From: Plantactinospora mayteni
GTDB lineage: Bacteria; Actinomycetota; Actinomycetes; Mycobacteriales; Micromonosporaceae
Length of the DNA: 64,000 nt
Direction of reading: 5' to 3'
Assembly: GCF_016862935.1 (NCBI RefSeq)
Contig: NZ_BONX01000007.1
Location: 186,001-250,000, forward strand
Positions within the stretch are counted from its first letter, which is position 1. The number at the start of each line of letters is the position of its first letter. This document shows, one piece after another, positions 57,183 through 64,000 of this stretch. Under the pieces are notes generated by a model. That model saw only the letters and a list, made by a program, of their open reading frames with translations. It had not been told where the DNA came from and did not search any database. The translations under genes and the position numbers were made by a program.

Positions 57183-58423
57183 GCCGGGCTCCTCGGTGCC
57201 GGAGCGGCGGCGGTGGCCGGCATCGGGTCCGGAAACGGCAGGGTGGCGCGGACCAGGAATCCGCTGACCGGCGCCGGTCCGACGGTCAGGGTGCCGCCGA
57301 CCATCGCCGCCCGCTCGCGCATCCCGACCAGGCCGTGCCCGTGGGGACTTCCACCGACCGGCCCCGGACCGTTGTCCCGGATGCTGAGCCGCAGCGCGTC
57401 CTCGGTGTAGTGCAGTACGACGTCGACGGCGGCGCCCGGTGCGTGCCGGCGGGCGTTGGTCAGCGCCTCCTGGGTGATCCGGTACGCGGTCAGTTCGATC
57501 CCCGGGTCCAGCGGGACGACCCGGCCGTGCACGATCAACCGGGCGGCGGCACCGGTCGACGCCCGGGCCTCGTCCAGCAGGTCGTTGAGCTGGTGCAGCC
57601 CCGGTTGCGGACGGCGGGTCGGCGCGCCCTCGGCGTCCGACCGGAGCACCCCGAGCAGCCGACGCATCTCGGTCAGCGCCGTGCGGGCCGTCTCGGCGAT
57701 CGCGACCAGTCGCCGGGCCCCCTCGGCCGGCAGGCCGGGCGTGGTCAGCCGGGCGGTCTCCGCCTGTACCGCGATCATCGAGATGTGGTGCGCGACCACG
57801 TCGTGCAGTTCCCGGGCGATCCGGGCCCGCTCGCCCCGGGCCACGTGCTCCAGCAGGGTGTCCTCGATGACCCGGCGGGAGGCGGCCCGCGCGGCTGCCT
57901 CCCGGCGCAGCCGGCGGGCCACCCCGGCGCCGAGCGCCACCGTGGCGGCGGCGGCCAGCAGCACGGCGAAGAGCCGGCCACCGCCGGGCGTACCGTCGGG
58001 CTGGCGGCTGAACGACCACAGTGGACCGAACAGTGGGTAGCCGGCGAACGGCAGCGCCAACGGCACGGCGATCCACCGGGACCGGCCCCGGCCCACCAGG
58101 TACAGGACCGCGAGCTGGGCGACCAGCGCGGCGCCGGTCGGCCGCCCGACGCCGGCCAGGTTCAGCGAGGTGGCCACCGTCGTGGTCACCGCCGCGACCA
58201 CCAGATGGGTACGCGCCAGCGCCAGCGGCACGGTTCCGCAGAGTCCGAGCAGCAGTGCCATCGACACGGTCGGCCCGGAGGCGGCCGGTCGCAGGGCCAC
58301 CTCGACCATCGCCAGCAGCCCGAGCAGCAGACCGGCGGCGGTCGGCCACTCGGGCGCTCCGGTCACCCGCCGGCCGGCGGCTACCGCCCGTTCGATCATG
58401 ATCGGCTGGCCCACACAGGTCAT
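57179..58423 (-). CDS. NarL-type sensor histidine kinase
   Basis: This 414-residue membrane kinase has about five or six N-terminal helices without a large sensory domain, then the HisKA_3 dimerisation motif ERARIARELHDVVAHHISMIAVQAETAR with the phosphorylated His. The ATPase domain follows (RITQEALTNARRHAPGAAVDVVL, DNGPGP, HGLVGMRERAAMVGG). It signals to the response regulator encoded four bases in overlap. ATG 58423 is used; ATG 58399 is an alternative. It is divergent from an ABC-2 exporter, a frequent target of such pairs. Intramembrane sensing of cell-wall or antibiotic stress is inference. Confidence 0.9.
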   Translation of the reverse strand: MTCVGQPIMIERAVAAGRRVTGAPEWPTAAGLLLGLLAMVEVALRPAASGPTVSMALLLGLCGTVPLALARTHLVVAAVTTTVATSLNLAGVGRPTGAALVAQLAVLYLVGRGRSRWIAVPLALPFAGYPLFGPLWSFSRQPDGTPGGGRLFAVLLAAAATVALGAGVARRLRREAAARAASRRVIEDTLLEHVARGERARIARELHDVVAHHISMIAVQAETARLTTPGLPAEGARRLVAIAETARTALTEMRRLLGVLRSDAEGAPTRRPQPGLHQLNDLLDEARASTGAAARLIVHGRVVPLDPGIELTAYRITQEALTNARRHAPGAAVDVVLHYTEDALRLSIRDNGPGPVGGSPHGHGLVGMRERAAMVGGTLTVGPAPVSGFLVRATLPFPDPMPATAAAPAPRSPA

Positions 58424-58581
58424 TGTCGCCGGAGCCGGGCCGGTCCGGCGTCGGCCGGGTCGGCGGTTGCCGCCTCCCCCGCAGGAGCTACCCCCGGCCG
58501 GCCCGTCACCCCTGATGGGAGCGGCGAAGACTGCTCCTCGGCGTGACGACCGCCGGGCCGCCGGCTCCGTAACCTCGCGGC

Positions 58582-59535
58582 ATGGAAGCAACCATCGAGG
58601 CCCGGGGCCTGCGCAAGCGGTACGGCGCCACGGTCGCCGTGCACGATCTGTCGTTCACCGTCCCAGCCGGACGGGTCACCGGTTTCGTCGGGCCCAACGG
58701 GGCCGGCAAGTCCACCACGATGCGGATGATCCTCGGGCTGGACGCCCCGGACGGGGGTACCGCACTGGTCGGTGGACGCCCCTACCACGCGCTGCGTACG
58801 CCGCTGCGCGAGGTCGGGGCGTTGCTGGACGCGGGAGCGGTGCACCCGGGACGGCGGGCCCGGGACCACCTGCTCTGGATGGCGCACTCGAACGGCCTGC
58901 CGACCCGCCGGGTCGACGAGGTGATCGAGCAGGTCGGCCTGGGCGGTGCGGCCCGGCGCCGGGCCGGCGGCTTCTCCCTCGGCATGCGGCAGCGGCTGGG
59001 CATCGCCGCCGCGCTGCTCGGCGACCCGCCGGTGCTGCTCTTCGACGAGCCGGTCAACGGGCTCGACCCGGAGGGCATCCGGTGGATCCGTGGCCTGCTC
59101 CGGTCGCTGGCCGCGCAGGGCCGGGCGGTACTCGTCTCCAGTCACCTGATGGGCGAACTGGAGGGCAGCGCCGACCACCTGCTGGTGATCGGCCGGGGAC
59201 GGCTGATCGCCGACACCAGCGTGGCGGCCCTGCTCGCCACCGCCTCCGGCGACCGGGTGGCGCTGCGGACGTCCCGACGCGCCGAGGCGATGGAGGTACT
59301 CGCCAACGCCGGTGCCACGGTGGCGGCGATCGACGCCGAGACGGTCACCGTCTCCGGGCTGCCCGCGGAGCGGGTCGTCGCGCTGCTCACCGCCCGCGCG
59401 CTGGCCTTCTCCGAGGTGGTCGCGCACCGGGCCACGCTGGAGGAGGCGTACCTGGAACTCACCGGGAACGCGGCCGAGTTCACCGCCACGGCGGACCCGG
59501 CCGAGTTCACCGCCACGGCCGGCCGGGAGGCGTGA
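58582..59535 (+). CDS. ABC-2 exporter ATP-binding protein
   Basis: This 317-residue ATPase has Walker A GPNGAGKST at 37-45, signature FSLGMRQR, Walker B VLLFDEPVNGLDPEG and the switch VLVSSHLMGELE. It ends in a DrrA-type C-terminal domain and a duplicated ten-residue tail (AEFTATADPAEFTATAG) encoded by a 30-bp DNA duplication (about 59474-59520). It should drive the two permeases encoded next on the same strand. Confidence 0.93.
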   Translation: MEATIEARGLRKRYGATVAVHDLSFTVPAGRVTGFVGPNGAGKSTTMRMILGLDAPDGGTALVGGRPYHALRTPLREVGALLDAGAVHPGRRARDHLLWMAHSNGLPTRRVDEVIEQVGLGGAARRRAGGFSLGMRQRLGIAAALLGDPPVLLFDEPVNGLDPEGIRWIRGLLRSLAAQGRAVLVSSHLMGELEGSADHLLVIGRGRLIADTSVAALLATASGDRVALRTSRRAEAMEVLANAGATVAAIDAETVTVSGLPAERVVALLTARALAFSEVVAHRATLEEAYLELTGNAAEFTATADPAEFTATAGREA

Positions 59536-59536
59536 G

Positions 59537-61147
59537 ATGACCACCACGACGACACCGCCCGGAACGGGTCTGGGCACGTCCGGCAGCCGCCTCGGCGCCC
59601 CCGGCTTCGGTCGGCTGGTCCGGGCCGAGTGGACCAAGCTGCGGTCGGTACCTCGATGGGGGCTGATCATGCTGGCGGCGGTCGGCCTGACGATCCTGGT
59701 CTCGCTGCTCAGCGCGTCCGGCAGCTCGTTCCAGGCGAACCTGGTGGCTCCGCCGCCGACCGGCCCGGAGGGCGGGCAGGTGACGGACACCTTCCGGTTC
59801 GTGCACCAACCGTTGAGCGGCGACGGCACGATCACCGCCCGGGTCAGGGGGCTGGCCGCGATCGAGGGCCCGAACCATCCGTGGGCCAAGGCCGGCATCA
59901 TGGTCAAGGACGGCACCACGCCCGGCGCCCGGTACGCGGCGATGCTGTTCACCCCCGGCCACGGGGTCCGCTGGCAGACCAACTTCGTGGTGGACGAGGC
60001 CGGAAGCATCGCCAGCGGCGAGCCCTGGCTCCGGCTGACCCGCACGGGCGACACCGTCACCGGGTACGAGTCGACGGACGGCACCGACTGGCGCGAGGCC
60101 GGCAGCGTCGAGCTGACCGGGCTGCCGGCCACGGCCGAGGTGGGGATCTTCGTCGCCTCGCCGCCCTCTGACCGGGTCGAGCGGCAGTTCAACGGCACGT
60201 CGGTGACCTCCCGCCCCACCTGGAGCACGGCCCGGTTCGACAATGTCGGCGTTCGGCCGGCCAGCGGGCAGCAGCCGGCGACCTGGACCGACGAGGCGAT
60301 CGGGATGGTCGAGCAGGCCAAGCCCAACGCGCCCGGTGCCGGTCGGGTCGCCCCGGTCGCTCCGGACGCGCCGGCCGGGCTCGACGGCCCGGGCGTACCG
60401 CCGGCCGCCCTGCTCAGCGGTGTCCCGGACGCCACCGGGGCCAGTACGGTGACCGGCACCGGCGACGTCGCGCCGCGCGCGGTCGACGAGGACCTGACCC
60501 GGATGAGCCTGAGCGGGGCACTGATCGGACTCATGCCGATCGTCGCACTCGGGGCACTGTTCATCACCGCCGAGTACCGCCGGGGCATGATCCGGACCAC
60601 CTTCGCGGCGAGCCCCCGCCGGGGCCGGGTGGTGCTGGCCAAGGCGGTGGTGGTGGCGGGCGTGACGTTCGCGGTCGGCCTCGTCACCTGTGTCACCGCG
60701 TTCCTGGTCACCCAGCCCAGCCAGCGGGACAGCGGGTTCGTGCCACCGCTCTTCCCGGACCGGTCGCTGACCGACTGGCCGGTGGCCCGGGCGGTGCTCG
60801 GCACCGCGCTGGTGCTGGCCCTGGTCGCGGTCTTCAGTCTGGCGCTCGGCGCGATCCTGCGGCGCAGCGCCGGGGCGATCACGGTGGTCGTACTGCTGAT
60901 GGTGCTGCCGCAGATGGTCGCCGGTGCGCTGCCGCTGACCGCCGCGCGGTGGATGATGCGGCTGCTGCCGTCCGCCGGCTTCTCGATCCAGCAGACGAAT
61001 CCCCGGTACGAGCACGTCTCCACGGTGTGCCTGCCGGAGACCGGCTGCATGCCGGACAGCCCCTGGCTGGGCGTGGCGGTGCTCGCCGGGTACGTCGTCG
61101 TGGCGGTGGCCGCCGCCTGCTGGCTGGTCCGGCGGCGGGACGCATGA
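59537..61147 (+). CDS. ABC-2 permease with large extracellular lectin-like domain
   Basis: This 536-residue permease starts at ATG 59537, with GGGAGG upstream. It opens like other ABC-2 permeases (RLVRAEWTKLRSVPRWGLIML, helix 1). Between helix 1 and helix 2 there is an insertion of about 250 residues (roughly 70-320). It contains a beta-sandwich-like segment: DTFRFVHQPLSGDGTITARVRGL, HPWAKAGIMVKDGTTPGARYAAML, WLRLTRTGDTVTGYESTDGTDW and VGIFVASPP. This resembles the DUF1349/laminin-G-like domains found in carbohydrate-active proteins. A linker and five more helices follow (LIGLMPIVALGALFITAEYRRGMIRTTFAASPRR...). The inserted domain faces outward and may bind a ligand such as a glycan. Confidence 0.88.
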   Translation: MTTTTTPPGTGLGTSGSRLGAPGFGRLVRAEWTKLRSVPRWGLIMLAAVGLTILVSLLSASGSSFQANLVAPPPTGPEGGQVTDTFRFVHQPLSGDGTITARVRGLAAIEGPNHPWAKAGIMVKDGTTPGARYAAMLFTPGHGVRWQTNFVVDEAGSIASGEPWLRLTRTGDTVTGYESTDGTDWREAGSVELTGLPATAEVGIFVASPPSDRVERQFNGTSVTSRPTWSTARFDNVGVRPASGQQPATWTDEAIGMVEQAKPNAPGAGRVAPVAPDAPAGLDGPGVPPAALLSGVPDATGASTVTGTGDVAPRAVDEDLTRMSLSGALIGLMPIVALGALFITAEYRRGMIRTTFAASPRRGRVVLAKAVVVAGVTFAVGLVTCVTAFLVTQPSQRDSGFVPPLFPDRSLTDWPVARAVLGTALVLALVAVFSLALGAILRRSAGAITVVVLLMVLPQMVAGALPLTAARWMMRLLPSAGFSIQQTNPRYEHVSTVCLPETGCMPDSPWLGVAVLAGYVVVAVAAACWLVRRRDA

Positions 61148-61175
61148 CCGGGTACGACGCGCGAGCGGAGCGGGC

Positions 61176-61958
61176 ATGACGGCCCGGGCGGAGTGGACGA
61201 AGCTGCGTACCCTGCCGAGTACCGCCTGGCTGCTGCTGGCGCTGGTGGTCGCCACCGTGGTGTTCAGCGCGCTCTCGGTGTCGGCGGTCGACATCGCCCG
61301 GTGCCCGTCGCCGACCGAGTGCTTCGAGGACACCACCCGGGTCAGCCTGTGGGGGGTCCGGGTGGCCCAGCTCGCGGTGGTGGTGCTCGCCGTGCTCGCG
61401 GTGACGAACGAGTACGCCAGCGGCCTGATCGGCACGACACTGGCCGCGAACCCACGCCGGGGTACGGTGCTGGCCGCCAAGGCGGGCGTGGTCACCGCCC
61501 TGGTGCTGGCCGCCGCCGTGCCGGGGGTGCTCGGCTCGCTGCTCGTCGGCCGGATGATCCTGCCGGGCAACGGGTTCAGCGCGGCCAACGGCTATCCGCC
61601 ACCCTCGCTGCTCGACGAGCCGACGCTGCGGGCCGTGATCGGCACCGTGCTCTACCTCGGCCTGGTCGCCCTGCTCGCGGTCGGTGTCGGCACGGCGCTG
61701 CGGGACACCGCCGGGGCGATCGTCGCGGTGCTCGTGCTGCTCTACACCGCCCCGGTGCTGGTGCAACTGATCGGCGACCCGAAGTGGCAGCACCGGCTGG
61801 AGAAGGCGGCGCCGATGACGTCCGGGCTGGCCGTCCAGGCCACCACCGCGCTGGAGCGGCAGCCGATCGGACCGTGGGCCGGGCTCGGCGTACTGGCGAT
61901 CTGGGCCGGTGCCGCGCTGCTCGCCGGTGCGCTGCTGTTCCGGTACCGGGACGCCTGA
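61176..61958 (+). CDS. ABC-2 permease
   Basis: This 260-residue permease has six helices and a start that mirrors the first permease (RAEWTKLRTLPSTAWLLLALVVATVV), then NEYASGLIGTTLAANPRRGTVLAAKAGV. Its first loop is short (DIARCPSPTECFEDTTRVS), with two cysteines that may pair. With the larger permease it probably forms a heterodimeric channel. A strong hairpin ends the operon. Confidence 0.9.
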   Translation: MTARAEWTKLRTLPSTAWLLLALVVATVVFSALSVSAVDIARCPSPTECFEDTTRVSLWGVRVAQLAVVVLAVLAVTNEYASGLIGTTLAANPRRGTVLAAKAGVVTALVLAAAVPGVLGSLLVGRMILPGNGFSAANGYPPPSLLDEPTLRAVIGTVLYLGLVALLAVGVGTALRDTAGAIVAVLVLLYTAPVLVQLIGDPKWQHRLEKAAPMTSGLAVQATTALERQPIGPWAGLGVLAIWAGAALLAGALLFRYRDA

Positions 61959-61981
61959 ACCAGGCTCACAACAGGGGCGTG

Positions 61982-62023
61982 CCGAGGGCCTGGACACCAC
62001 ACAGGGGATGTCCAGGCCCTCGG
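61982..62023. terminator. Hairpin terminator
   Basis: CCGAGGGCCTGGACA and its exact reverse complement make a 15-bp stem with a 12-base loop between the exporter operon and the convergent sugar-importer genes. Confidence 0.88.
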
Positions 62024-62052
62024 TCGAGTCGTCCGCTACCGCCACCCGGCCG

Positions 62053-63714
62053 CTAGTCGGCGCTGTTGGCGATCGCCTCCTCGAACTCGACCCGTACCTT
62101 GTCACCGCCGGTGCTCCGCCACTGTTTGAGTACGTCGTCCCAGGCCGAGACCGGCTTGCGCCCGCTGAGGATGTCCATCTGGGCATCGTTGACGATCGTG
62201 CCGAGCTGGCCGGAGCGTCGGGACCAGGTGTCGGAGAAGAGTCCGAGAGTCGGGTCCTTGACGGCGGTCGGGATGATCGACTTCTGGTACTCGTACGACT
62301 TCCGGGTCGCCTCGGCCTCACCCGGTACGAAGATCACGTCGGGGGCGTCCACGATGTAGCGGATCCCGAGTACCGTCTGGCTTACCCCGGCCTGGGTCAG
62401 CTCCGGCCCGCCGTCCGCCATCCGGTAGTGCACCCCGGCGACGCCGTACCGGCGCAGCAGCCACTCTTCGGTGCCGAACGGCGCGGCCAGCCAGTTGCAG
62501 ACCTTCAGCAGCGCCCGGATCCGACCCTCGTCGGCCTTCTTGAACGCGGTGAAGTTGTTGGTCGCCTGGGCCTGCCAGGTGGCCGCGAACCCACCGCCAC
62601 CGTGCCGGGGCGGGCGCATCCCGCCGATCTCGAAGCCGGGCCCGGCGATGTTCTCCGCGAAGAACTGCGGCCAGGCGGTGTACCGGTCGGTGATCATCAT
62701 CGCGCTGCCCGCGTTGAACCACTTCTTCGTCGGCGCGTTGTTGCTGAAGCTGTCCGGATGCACCACGCCGTCCTGGACCAGCCGGGCGGTGTCGGCGAGC
62801 GCCTGGCTGAACTCCTCGCTCTCGTACGCGCTGACCAGCTTGCCGCCCTCCAGCTTCCACCGCCACGGGTTGCCGAGCATCTGCCGGACGAAGTCGAGCG
62901 GAGCCTGGGCCAGCGCCCAGCGGTTCGCCCTGGCGTCGGTGACCTGGCGGCAGACGTCCCGGAACTCGGCGAAGCTGCCCGGCTGGAGATTGGCGCCGAG
63001 CTGCGTGAACAGGTCGTCGCGGCGCATCATCAGGGTGCCGCCGATGCCCCGGGGCACCGGCAGGCCGTAGATGCCGCCGTTGTAGCGGCAGTCCCGCCAG
63101 GCGTCGGTGGGCAGGTTCGCCAGGAACGGATATTCCTGCACCGCGTCACCCGACAGATACGGGGACAGGTCCTGGCACTTGGCGGCGAGCCAGGCCGGCA
63201 GGTTCGCCGTACCGGCGGGCAGGCCGTTGGGGGTGAACAGCGCCGGCACGATGACGTCCGGCAGGTCGTCCCCGGCGACCAGTGTGGCGAACTTGGTCGG
63301 CATGTCGGGGTTGGGCACGATGGTCAACCGCAGGTCGACGCCGAGCCGCCGGTTCATCTCCTGCCAGAACGGGTTCTGCCCGACCGCGGGCGGCACCGGC
63401 GAGTTGGTGAGGACGAAGGCGGAGAACTGGCCGCCGTCGCCGGGCGGGCCGTCGCTGGCCTTCACCGGCGGCTCCGGATATTTCAGGAACGCGTCCAGCA
63501 GGCCCTGCCGGTTGCCCTTCAGGTCCGGGGTGACCCCGGTGTACGGCGTGTAGTTCGGCAGTCTGGCCGAGCCGCTGGCCTTGTTCTGGTCGCCGCCCGC
63601 AGTGGTGCCGCCGTCGCCGCAGCCGGCGAGCAGGCCCGGGGTGGCGATCATGGCGGCGGTGCCGAGCGCACCGGTGAGGAACTGTCGGCGGCCGATCGCC
63701 GGATGACTGGTCAT
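62053..63714 (-). CDS. Sugar ABC transporter substrate-binding lipoprotein (LplA-like)
   Basis: This 553-residue lipoprotein has a signal with twin arginines (GRRQFLTG) and lipobox LLAGC, so it is exported folded and then lipid-anchored. The size and motifs (FWQEMNRRLGVDLRLTIVP, NGGIYGLPVPRG, LLKVCNWLAAPFGTEEWLLRRYGVAGVHY, PGEAEATRKSYEYQKSI) match the large LplA-type receptors of CUT1 importers for complex oligosaccharides. The next gene upstream in the same direction is its permease, 52 bases away. Confidence 0.92.
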   Translation of the reverse strand: MTSHPAIGRRQFLTGALGTAAMIATPGLLAGCGDGGTTAGGDQNKASGSARLPNYTPYTGVTPDLKGNRQGLLDAFLKYPEPPVKASDGPPGDGGQFSAFVLTNSPVPPAVGQNPFWQEMNRRLGVDLRLTIVPNPDMPTKFATLVAGDDLPDVIVPALFTPNGLPAGTANLPAWLAAKCQDLSPYLSGDAVQEYPFLANLPTDAWRDCRYNGGIYGLPVPRGIGGTLMMRRDDLFTQLGANLQPGSFAEFRDVCRQVTDARANRWALAQAPLDFVRQMLGNPWRWKLEGGKLVSAYESEEFSQALADTARLVQDGVVHPDSFSNNAPTKKWFNAGSAMMITDRYTAWPQFFAENIAGPGFEIGGMRPPRHGGGGFAATWQAQATNNFTAFKKADEGRIRALLKVCNWLAAPFGTEEWLLRRYGVAGVHYRMADGGPELTQAGVSQTVLGIRYIVDAPDVIFVPGEAEATRKSYEYQKSIIPTAVKDPTLGLFSDTWSRRSGQLGTIVNDAQMDILSGRKPVSAWDDVLKQWRSTGGDKVRVEFEEAIANSAD

Positions 63715-63766
63715 GGTTGCTCCTTGGCGTAACGCCTGGGGGAATCGGGTGAGGAGGAGCGGTTTT

Positions 63767-64000
63767 TCAGCCCTTGACCGCGCCGATCAGCACACCCTTG
63801 GTGAAATGCCGCTGCACGAAGGGATAGACGACGAGGACAGGGACGACGGAGAGCACCAGGATGGCCATCTGGATCGCCTCCTGGGGCGGCAGTGCCGCGC
63901 CGGCCGAGCCGAGCTGGTCGACGCCGAGCTGGGTCTGGTTGACCACGTACGTCCGCAGCACGAGCTGCAACGGCCACTTCGCGGTGTCGTTCAGGTAGAG
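63767..64000 (-). CDS. Sugar ABC transporter permease, C-terminal part (cut by window edge)
   Basis: The frame is open to the right edge and ends at 63767, giving the last 77 residues: LYLNDTAKWPLQLVLRTYVV, a helix (AIQMAILVLSVVPVLVVYPF) and the hallmark ending VQRHFTKGVLIGAVKG. This is the C-terminus of an LplC/YtcP-type CUT1 permease, which works with the LplA-like receptor that follows. Confidence 0.92.
   Translation of the reverse strand, partial: LYLNDTAKWPLQLVLRTYVVNQTQLGVDQLGSAGAALPPQEAIQMAILVLSVVPVLVVYPFVQRHFTKGVLIGAVKG

Overview
The window is high-GC actinobacterial chromosome, most like a Micromonosporaceae member (Micromonospora or Plantactinospora type). This rests on very strong G/C third-position bias, GTG/TTG starts, tightly overlapping ATGA/GTGA/TGATG gene junctions, a complete mce operon, RsdA-like and ECF41 sigma systems, and secreted GH11 and GH115 xylan enzymes. 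The genus call is inference. I saw no rRNA, tRNA, CRISPR array, transposase, integrase or phage gene.

Layout. (1) 1-10.5 kb, minus strand: a complete mce lipid-import operon in the order mceG ATPase, two YrbE permeases, six MCE proteins A-F, and the N-terminus of an Mce-associated protein cut by the left edge. (2) 10.8-13.2 kb, plus: a SigD-like ECF factor coupled to an RsdA-like anti-sigma factor, then a small membrane protein. (3) 13.4-20.5 kb: a secreted GH11 xylanase with CBM2; an AhpD-like gene divergent from its ECF41 sigma factor, with a textbook ECF41 promoter on both strands between them; HxlR, a small Cys protein and a DsbA/FrnE oxidoreductase; an EamA exporter divergent from LysR. 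(4) 20.4-26.7 kb: TetR divergent from a fabG/acyl-CoA dehydrogenase/MaoC operon; an SMR efflux pump with its TetR; a YjbR-family protein; a membrane protein of unknown function. (5) 26.7-38.8 kb: a PaoABC-type exported molybdenum aldehyde oxidoreductase; a secreted lectin-fold protein; a DUF574-type methyltransferase; a secreted M64 metallopeptidase; a TRM11-like RNA methyltransferase; a secreted M23 peptidase; a royal-jelly-family protein. (6) 39.1-43.9 kb: a compact, translationally coupled four-gene operon: ACP, FabF-type ketosynthase, a ketosynthase-like protein lacking every catalytic residue, and a fused acyl-activating ligase-thioesterase. This is the best candidate for an undescribed biosynthetic system. 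(7) 44.0-54.4 kb: DUF4331 protein; a polyamine/iron-type ABC importer; GH115 alpha-glucuronidase; aminopeptidase P-type peptidase. (8) 54.7-64.0 kb: SDR divergent from TetR; a NarL two-component system divergent from an ABC-2 exporter whose first permease carries a large extracellular lectin-like domain; and the start of a sugar ABC importer cut by the right edge.

Themes. Genes sit in compact operons separated by strong GC-rich hairpin terminators, six or seven of which are described. Xylan degradation is represented twice (GH11 at 13.4 kb, GH115 at 49.5 kb), and both promoters carry CGGAAA-type half-sites at 11-bp spacing, which suggests a shared regulator. A 92-bp palindromic element with 17-bp perfect inverted ends occurs twice, each time finishing on the stop codon of a minus-strand gene, plus one single-arm copy. 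Short in-frame or intergenic tandem repeats (18, 24, 30 and 36 bp) are unusually common.
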